Source of the DNA: Antedon mediterranea
Taxonomy: Eukaryota > Echinodermata > Crinoidea > Comatulida > Antedonidae
Length of the DNA: 64,000 bases
NCBI RefSeq assembly: GCF_964355755.1
Contig: NC_092676.1
Span: 10,026,288 to 10,090,287 of the forward strand
Direction of reading: 5' to 3'
Position 1 is the stretch's first letter; every line of letters begins with the position of its first letter. The notes under the pieces were generated by a model. It saw only the letters and a program-made list of their open reading frames with translations, was not told where the DNA came from and did not search any database. This document shows positions 56,290-64,000 of this stretch, piece by piece. Made by a program: the position numbers and the translations under genes.

Positions 56290-59200
56290 AGTAAATAGGG
56301 TTTCAAGGTTGTCACAGCCGGGAGTGGTATTGGGGTTAAGCTCCCTTTACCTAAAAAATGCTCCCATACGGTGTGCGTCTCAAATAGCCTCTGACAACTA
56401 AAAGTCCAACTCCTGGCCTGCACGAATGGCTTAGTTCTTTCTTTAAGCCTGGCGAAACCTGCTTGCTACTGACAGGAGAAGGGACGAAGGCGAGCCACTG
56501 GCGCCTCAAAACCAGAAGCTTACTTGGACAGGTGGAGTTCATCAGCCGTGACAGGCAGTTCACCTAGGAGAAGGAAAACTCTGATTTCAAACCTCCGCTG
56601 CCTTGCGGCTATATCCATCCTGGAAAAGGCTTCAGGAGTAAACCTTAAGGACAAATCCGGAGTGAAGCCCCTAAGGTGGTTTGGAACATTGACTCGATCT
56701 CCTTCCGGCAGCTTCTGCAGCCAAACTGGTACCATACGTATTGCTCTGCTCTCCTATGGACTTTATCGGTAAAGGCCGAGAGGGGGATTCTGCTGACTGG
56801 GCATCGCAGGGTCCCCATATTTTTCTTCGCCCAGGCGTGCGCCCTGGAGAGGTCACTTCAGTGCTGTTGTAAAAAACGGCTAAAATCCACACGGGAGACA
56901 GCAGTTTACGAGTGATAAGCCAAGACCAATTGGCGTAGGTCAAGGCGCTACGGGTTGTCTCCGACGGTGGGAGGGACCATCGCAGTCCCACTGGTCAGCT
57001 ATCACCCGCCTCAAGCCGAGCAGCCCTCGGCCAGTAAGATGCTGACCCGCCACAGTCTGCCTGCTTCAATGGGTGCTTGGAGCTTAGGATTCTTCCGACA
57101 AGCGGACTGTAACTACTGCACCAGGCAAAAGATTAAAGAAAAGACTAAAGAATACTACCTTGCGATTTGCAAGCTGGAATGTCAGGACCATGTGTCCTGG
57201 CTTTTCAAACGACCCACGAACGACCAATGACTTAAGAAAGACAGCTATCATCAACCGTGAGCTCAAGAGGCTCAACATCGATATCGCTGCATTACAGGAG
57301 ACAAGACTCCCCTCGGATGGCAGTATAAGAGAAAGGGACTACACGTTCTTTTGGCAGGGGTTGGAACCTGACCAACCACGACTCCATGGAGTGGGGTTCG
57401 CTGTTAGAAACTCTCTTGTAGCATCAGTCGAACCACCATCCAAGGGCACCGCCCGAATCCTCTCACTCCGCCTATCAACATCTTCGGGCACAGTAAACAT
57501 CTTGAGCATCTATGCACCAACTCTTTGCTCAACACCCGAGTCTAAAGATGAGTTTTATGAAGAGCTGGACTCTGCCATCAGAGGAATCTCAGACACAGAA
57601 CATCTGTATTTGCTTGGCGACTTCAACGCCCGTGTGGGATCTGACCATTATTCCTGGCCCAGGAGCATTGGACATTTTGGTGTAGGAAGACTAAATGAGA
57701 ATGGCCAGAGGCTTCTGGAGCTCTGCAGTTATCATGACCTCTGCATTACCAACACATTCTTCTCCACCAAGCCTCAGCACAAAGTGTCCTGACGACATCC
57801 AAGATCTCACCACTGGCATCAACTAGATCTCGTCATCACTCGAAGATCTTACTTAAATTACGTAAACATCACTCGCAGTTACCATAGTGCAGACTGCGAT
57901 ACTGATCACTCTATGGTGCGCAGCACAGTGTGTCTCAAACCAAAGCAAATTCATCGCTTCAGGCACATAGGATGCCCACGCATCAACACAGCTAATACCA
58001 ATCTGCCAGACCTGTGCGCTCGTTTTGCCCAAACCATCGATAAAATGCTGAAAGACTGTCCAAAAGCCAACTCTGAAATGAGATGGGCTCATATTCGTGA
58101 TGCCATCTATACCTCCGCCAAAGACATCTTCGGCGTGAAAGAGAGGAAAACCCCTGATTGGTTTGAATCAGGAATTTCTGCGATGGAGCCAGCTTTAGAG
58201 GCAAAGCGTGCAGCGCTAATTGACTACAAAAGAGACCCTTCAGAAAGAACACTAGAGGCTCTTCGTAAAGCTAGAAATAACTCTCAAAAGATAGCTCGAC
58301 AGTGTGCCAACCAATACTGGTTGAACCTCTGTCAAGATATTCAACTCTCTGCTGATCATGGCAACACTGGCGCCATGTACGCTGGTATAAAAAAGGCCTT
58401 TGGACCTAGTGCAACGAAGATCGCACCATTAAAGACCGCCTCTGGTACCATCATAACTGATCGTGGAAAGCAGATGGAGAGATTGGTAGAGCATTACCAA
58501 CAACTCTACTTGAGAGAAAACATTGTCACTGACTCAGCCATTGAGTGCATAGATTATCTCCCCATAATGGAAGAGCTCGACAATCCACCTACACTGGCGG
58601 AACTAAGCAAGGCCATTGATATCTTGGCTTGCAGTAAAGCCCCAGGAAAAGACGGTATCCCACCAGAGGTCCTCAAGGCTGGTAAACGCTCCACATTATT
58701 ACTACAAAACCTACACGAGCTTCTGCTACAATGCTGGGAAGAAGGCTCAGTACCCCAGGATATGCGTGACGCAAACATCGTTACACTGTATAAGAACAAA
58801 GGCGATCGCAGCGACTGCAACAACTATCGTGGAATATCCCTTCTTAGCATAGTGGGTAAAGTCTTCGCACGTGTTGTACTAACTAGATTACAATCACTTG
58901 CAGAACGTGTCTATCCTGAAGCCCAGTGCGGCTTCAGAGCTGGAAGATCAACCATCGACATGATATTCTCAGTGAGACAACTACAAGAAAAATGCCGTGA
59001 GCAGAGGCAGCCCCTGTACATTGCCTTCATAGATCTAACGAAAGCCTTCGACCTTGTCAGTAGGAAAGGTCTCTTCTCCCTACTACAAAGGATCGGATGT
59101 CCTCCAAAGCTTCTGGGAATAATCACCTCCTTTCACGAAGACATGCACAGCGTTGTGCAGTATGATGGCTCATCTTCAGATCCTTTTCCCATCAAGAGTG

Positions 59201-60365
59201 GAGTAAAGCAGGGGTGCGTTCTCGCGCCTACACTCTTCGGCATATTCTTTTCCCTGTTACTATCATATGCCTTTCGTCAGTCAAATGAAGGAGTCTACCT
59301 ACATACTCGAAGTGACGGAAATCTCTTCAACCTTGCCCGCCTTCGCGCAAAGACCAAGGTGCGACGTCTACTTATTAGAGAGTTGCTCTTCGCTGATGAC
59401 GCTGCCATCACAGCCCACAGTGTAGAAGCACTCCAGCGCCTCATTGACTGCTTCTCACATGCATGCGAGGAGTTTGGCCTTACCATCAGCCTTAAGAAAA
59501 CGAACGTTCTAAGTCAAGACGCAGCCAATGCTCCTCCTAAGATCAAAATCGGCGATCATACTCTTGAGGTGGTGGACAAGTTCATTTACCTTGGTTCCAC
59601 TGTTTCCAGTAACCTCTCATTTGACGCCGAACTCAACATCAGGATTGGAAAAGCGACATCAGCCATGGCTCGCCTAACAGATAAGGTTTGGAAAAACCGC
59701 ATGCTGACTATAAACACCAAGATGAAGATCTACCAGGCTTGTGTCCTAAGCACCCTATTGTACAGCAGTGAATCATGGTCTCTTTACACCCGCCAAGAGC
59801 GCAGATTGAGTTCATTTCATCTGCGCTGCCTGAGAAGGATACTCGGCATCAAATGGCAGGATCATGTCTCAAATAAAACCGTTCTAACTCTGGCAAGTTT
59901 GCCCAGCATGTACTCACTACTTACCCAGAGACGCCTTCGATGGCTGTGCCATGTAAGGCGCATGATGGATGACGGAAGAATACCAAAGGACTTACTCTAT
60001 GGTGAGCTTGTCACTGGAACTAGACCTAAAGGAAGGCCCATGTTACGCTTTAAAGACGTATGCAAGCGTGATCTTAAGTCGGGCAACACAAACGTCACAA
60101 ACTGGGAGGCTGTTGCCTCCGATCGCAGTATGTGGAGATCCACTATCAAAATGTGTGTCCAAACAAGCGAGAGTGGACGCGACAAGAAACGGACGCTACT
60201 CAAGAAACGTAGAAAGGAGAGAGCATCCTCTGCTCCAACCGATCAGGAGCCAACGTACATCTGCCCAAAATGTGACAAATCATGCCGCTCAAAAATTGGA
60301 CCCTGCACCGAATGACGGATAGAGGGCGCATACCTATTGTCTCTCGAGACAGACGGCTGCCAACA
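56290..60365 (+). mobile_element. Near-complete APE-type LINE, one nonsense codon
   Basis: A GC-richer 5' UTR (56290-57130) precedes the ORF. The APE endonuclease frame is 57160-57792 (ASWNVRTMCPG, AALQETRLPS, GVGFAVRNS, YAPTLCS, LLGDFNARVG). A TGA at 57790-57792 stands where the frame otherwise reads on without shift into WHQLDLVITRRS, DTDHSMV and the 800-codon RT frame (57913-60315). RT has KAPGKDGIPPEVLKAG, CNNYRGISLLSIVGKV, motif A FIDLTKAFDLVS, motif B GVKQGCVLAPTLFG, motif C FADD and YLGSTVS. It ends in a CPKCDKSCRSKIG zinc-knuckle start whose usual C-terminal His/Cys part is missing. The tail contains GTCTCTCGAGACAGACGG. The first codon of the listed frame is TTG, and the frame is open upstream to a TAG at about 57087. 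The clade is unresolved (RTE/I-group-like). Confidence 0.85.
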
Positions 60366-60559
60366 AAAGTAAATAAAAATCCACTAGAAAACAAACAAGT
60401 CTGAATGTTATGCTTATTAGCCATGTTATGTTTGTTACTGTATGCCTATGATTGTTTGCAACAAAAAAGACGTGTGAGGTTCTTTCTTTAGATTTTGAAG
60501 AATGATTTGTGTTACAGGTTGACACATGAGTCAAATGCTCAAGATATCGGCTAACGCCA

Positions 60560-61330
60560 TGGGACCCTTGGCTTATCAATGAATAACAAATACAGTACTA
60601 CTTTGTTCAATTGAAATCGGAATCTGACCGTTTCATTAAATTGGGTGTGATTAGGCCTAAACATATAATAATTTATTAAAAAGGTACAATAAAAACAAAT
60701 GCATCAGAGGTGTAAAGAACCCACGGTCAATATCATGTAAAATGTATATGGTATAAGCACTGTGGAAGGGGTCATTATTATTAAACTGGAAATTCGGCTT
60801 ATCAACAAATAAATACTTTCGTTTAAAATGTAAAATAAGACTGAAAAATTGGGCTTATCAACAAATAAATACTTTTGTTCAAAATTTAAAATAAGACTGC
60901 ACAATTTGGCTTATCAACAAATAAAATACTTTTTTTTTCAAAATGTAAAATTAAGACTGGAAAATTGGGCTTATAAACAAATAAATACTTTTTTTCAAAA
61001 TGTAAGAAAACATTTTTTAAATATAATCCTTAAGCTCTGTCTATACTATCAAACTAAATATGATGTGCCCATATTATATAGACATGACGATGTCCACTAC
61101 GATATTCGGGCATATCACTACCATATTTGGGCACATCACACTTTTTTTGTTAAACTAGTTGGGACAGTGTAGACAAAGAACTATGTGATCGAAACATAAG
61201 TCGGAATTGGACTGACGCGATTGATTTAATTGGGTATTTTAATTAATGTAATGATTCATTAAAAACTATAATACCGATACGCGTTTGGTATTGATCAATG
61301 GTGCAAAAAACCCTGAGAAATAATGGTATA
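60560..61330 (+). repeat. Repeat R1 copies 2 and 3 with a 56-bp tandem array
   Basis: Copy 2 (60560-61010) repeats the landmarks of 55855-56280 and ends in four tandem units of about 54-60 bp (starts near 60787, 60841, 60897 and 60957). Each has GGCTTATCAACAAATAAA, ACTTT and CAAAATGTAAAATAAGACT. Copy 3 (about 61200-61330) has ATTGGGTATTTTAATTAATG, GGTATTGATCAATGG and AAAAAACCCTGAG. A MITE lies between copies 2 and 3. Confidence 0.75.
61033..61182. mobile_element. ~150-bp MITE, AGCTCTGTCTA...TAGACAAAGAACT
   Basis: Left end AGCTCTGTCTATACTATC and AAACTA match, as an imperfect inverted repeat, the right end AACTAGTTGGGACAGTGTAGACAAAGAACT. TA stands at both borders. A relative interrupts the Penelope pseudogene at about 4950. 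Confidence 0.65.
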
Positions 61331-61910
61331 ACGCGATTTGGTGATAGCTTAGCAATAGTACAACCCATATACTATTATTATAAATACCTATTACAAATCC
61401 ATTCATATAACTTTTCATCGCGAACCGAAAATGTATAAATGTTATTCTATAGACAGTAATTATATATTCAAAAGCCATATTATTATTATTATCAATACCT
61501 AAATGCGATAGTAATAACCACATAAACATAAATTATTCCCAATACAAGTTTGTGCGTTTAATTCTAGAAAGAAACGACTGTGCTGACAGCCCAATGACAT
61601 AAATCACAAGTAAAGTCCCAATTGTTCACTTGCGTTTTGATTGGCCGACCTATTATATTAGATTAATGAAGACTGTCCAGTCAAAAAGTTACGCGGCGTT
61701 TTTTGTAAGAAATATTTCTTGTTTATGATGCAATGCCTCGTCCATATCTGACGAATCGCCAGATTCGTCAGATACAGCTCCGTGCGCAATGATGCGTATC
61801 CATATTTTCCGTTCGTGTATTTTGTATATCGTTCGTAATTTATACTGCTAAAATTTGTTAGTTTCTTTAGTTTTTAGTTTAGCAGAATTAAATTAGTAAT
61901 ATGAGATGAT
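61331..61910. other. No gene; 13-bp perfect hairpin at 61745-61774
   Basis: TATCTGACGAATC, loop GCCA, then the exact complement GATTCGTCAGATA. Stem-loop function is unknown; no T-run follows. The rest of the stretch is unremarkable. Confidence 0.6.
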
Positions 61911-62650
61911 AATTTATTTGTCACGAATCAGGCAGTTCGAAAACGAATTTTATTCATATTTTACTTTGGCTTGACAATGAGCGCAGCAAGTTGTTGATAT
62001 CGCTTTGGTCCTTGGATGCACATGAAACGGAGCCTCGCCGCATGATGTGGGTGGTGGATCGACTCCGCGTGCTGGACGTCGTGAATATAGAGGCTTCCGA
62101 CGGCCGTTGAAATAGAATATTGCAATGGCGTGAGTAATTTTCGCTAATTTACCATGGTATCTTAAAATTTCGTTTTTACTCAAAATACTATACATTTTGT
62201 TTTTATTTGTATGGGTTTGTGTTAATTTGATACATTTAAATAACATGTGTGAATTTCTTGAAAATCGAAATTCCATTTCAGGTCCATTTTAACAGATTTT
62301 ACAACGAACTCACTCTGGAAGAAAATATGCAATTGTTGAAATCGGTTTTGACGAAGTCAAAGGTGACTTGAACACACCATGTAAGGAATTGGAAATATTT
62401 AATGTGAATGAGTTAAGAAGTAAGTCATTAAACGGTCGGATTCACTCTTAAATGGTGCAATATTAGCCGTGCATAAAAAAACTTCTTGAATATTTCCCGT
62501 CCCATGCTAATTCCAAGCTACAGTATAATTGTTTTATATTTCATGATATGTAAGTTCACTCGTTGATCAAATAGAGTATGTGCCTGAGCAGTATCGATCT
62601 GAAATTCTTCAAGATGCTACTAAATGGTGCTTCGAGAACTTTACAGTCAC
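61911..62650 (+). other. Possible exon-like segments, unrecognised
   Basis: Three segments look more coding-like than their surroundings. (a) 61916-62109 on plus has an open frame (LLISLWSLDAHETEPRRMM, VVDRLRVLDVVNIEASDGR) and a GTGAGT at 62130; the minus strand is open there too. (b) 62282-62370 follows TTTCAG and reads FNRFYNELTLEENMQLLKSV. (c) 62575-62647 follows CAAATAG and reads YVPEQYRSEILQDATKWCFE, ending TGA, then GTAATA. Each ends in a stop near a donor, so they do not join cleanly. They may be remnants of a decayed gene. Confidence 0.25.
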
Positions 62651-63570
62651 CAATTGAGGTAATAAATTATATTGATTATACTTTGCATGGGCAAGTATAT
62701 AAAAACCGCACGATAAAGTGCTTTGACAAATTATTAAAATAAAAACAAATTGTATCACGAATAAAATTAGGAACTACTGCCATTGATTTTTTTTATACAC
62801 TACGGTATCCCTTCACTTTAAAATAAATGTAGGCTAAAAAATTAAAGCAATAGTGGATATGGAAATTTAGACTTTACATTTGACTGTTCAGACTTTACGA
62901 AAATAAAAGACGCTAAAGAAAATTGTGCTGTGTGAATTAGATGATGCGCGCAAACACTAACGAAAGTATAAAATGCTAAACTATATTATTTTGGGGTGTT
63001 TTTTTCTTGATGTATGAATTATTTGATACATACAGATAAAATAAAAAAGTTTAACATAAATCGATTGAAAAATACATTGCTGCGGAAACACGAATTGTTA
63101 AGTTGTTTTCATGTTCAACAATATATAAAACCATTTGTAATCATTTTGTTTGTGTGTGTTTATTTTTATTCATTTACATTTTATTTTTATTTCAATTGTT
63201 CTGATATTTGTTAGCTATTTGCTACTTCTGTAATTACATCGTGGTCTATAGCAGTAACCCGTGCTCCACACCGTCTTGTCTGCCTTAATAATAATTTTCA
63301 TGGGATGAGTATAAGTATAAAAGCACAATACTGTATATGGGATATGAAAGTGGCAACGTGCATGAGAGGTGCACGTTTTGAAGTATGTCAATCAGTCGGC
63401 AGATTAAAACATTTTAATGAAAAAATATGAATATGAAATAAATTATAAAATAATTACGGACACAAAAAGTTGCAATTTTTTTGTGTGTGAGGTTTCGTGT
63501 CTTTTTCGCTAGTTTTTTAATTACATTATGGTCTAGTTTTGATTTAAACGGTGATACTTAATTATAATTA
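62651..63570. other. No gene recognised; flank of hairpin copy 2
   Basis: AT-rich. ATTACATCGTGGTCTATAGCAGTAAC at about 63232-63257 matches GACATCGTGGTCTATTGCAATAAC at 39756-39779, placing both hairpins in one repeat family. Confidence 0.45.
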
Positions 63571-63607
63571 CTAGATGGTACGCGAGCGAAGCGAGCGTAC
63601 CATCTAG
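63571..63607 (+). repeat. 37-nt hairpin, conserved loop, copy 2
   Basis: CTAGATGGTACGC and GCGTACCATCTAG are perfect 13-bp arms around GAGCGAAGCGA. Layout and loop equal those of copy 1 (39627-39663). Confidence 0.8.
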
Positions 63608-64000
63608 GTCGTGCCCGCAGATGGTTCTCGAATACATAGTAATTTAATAGTAAAAAATCTGGCGATTTCAAATAATAATAAGTAGACACAATGATTTATG
63701 TAGTCAACCAAAATTAGCACCCTGGGAATTACTTCCGAAAGAGAAACTTACCACAAAATGAGTCCAAATTGTTTATTCATTTAAAGAAACCCAATTAGGG
63801 TTGAGGGATGGGAAAGAGGATAGGTACAAAGAGGAACAATTTTTAAATATATTCTTTATCCACGTCAGTAACGAAATATTGTTTTCATTTTTTATAGGCC
63901 TATAAATAATATACCACTAACGGTGACTAAATATAGTAAAACATTTGCGATTTAATACTTTGTTAAAACTGTCACTGTCATAGGCGATTGAAATAGTAAA
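63608..64000. other. No gene recognised
   Basis: GATGGTTCTCGAAT at about 63621-63634 resembles, inverted, the flank of hairpin copy 1. Otherwise AT-rich sequence without features to the window end. Confidence 0.4.

Noticed and set aside
57853-60579. Minus-strand frames over the 56-60 kb LINE
   Set aside because: They are antisense shadows of the long RT frame.

Overview
The window is AT-rich animal nuclear DNA, most likely from a marine deuterostome. I favour an echinoderm, but this is inference. Spliced genes with GT/AG introns, APE-type LINEs including one with a 2A peptide, Penelope-like elements, a tRNA-derived SINE, many foldback/MITE elements and recurrent clusters of the palindrome TAGGCCTA all fit. 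There is no bacterial or phage gene organisation. Little of the sequence is host coding DNA; most is transposable elements, repeats and introns.

Three host genes can be reconstructed, all on the minus strand. (1) A two-exon MSANTD3-like Myb/SANT gene lies at 727-2098. (2) A four-exon gene for a 166-residue four-span membrane protein of MARVEL type lies at 7177-10790. (3) A four-exon paralogue of 161 residues lies at 18051-28376. Both MARVEL-type genes use the same phase-0 exon boundaries and are a tandem duplication. The third intron of the second copy is 7.4 kb long because it has taken in two LINEs.

Layout: 0-3 kb MSANTD3-like gene; 3-7 kb degenerate Penelope-like element and a 156-bp tandem repeat; 7-11 kb MARVEL gene A with a CR1 fragment in intron 1; 12.7-17.2 kb two abutting palindromic hAT-like elements, then a 2.9-kb CAGTGGGA element; 18-28.4 kb MARVEL gene B; 29-31.3 kb a 15-copy, 153-bp satellite; 31.7-35.1 kb a long-TIR element full of DR1-like motifs; 35-36 kb a LINE scrap and a Penelope terminus with a hammerhead-ribozyme core; 37.1-39.2 kb a second CAGTGGGA element; 39.6-42 kb a conserved-loop hairpin, a tRNA-like gene and a 1.15-kb palindrome; 42-45.8 kb LINE remnants; 45.8-48.7 kb a foldback element with iterated TCCATAATAGG; 49.4-54 kb a minus-strand LINE with ORF1 and ORF2, split by an LTR-like insertion; 54.7-56.2 kb MITE, SINE and Penelope ends; 56.3-60.4 kb an almost intact LINE with one nonsense codon; 60.5-64 kb repeats, a MITE and a second copy of the conserved-loop hairpin.

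The most unusual items are the pair of 37-nt hairpins that share an identical 11-nt loop but have different stems, the covarying 14-bp stem shared by 17.7 and 50.8 kb, the hammerhead cores in Penelope termini, the 2A peptide ahead of a LINE endonuclease, and three direct copies of one 8-bp target site around two tandem palindromic elements. Splice models and protein families were read by eye; no search was run.
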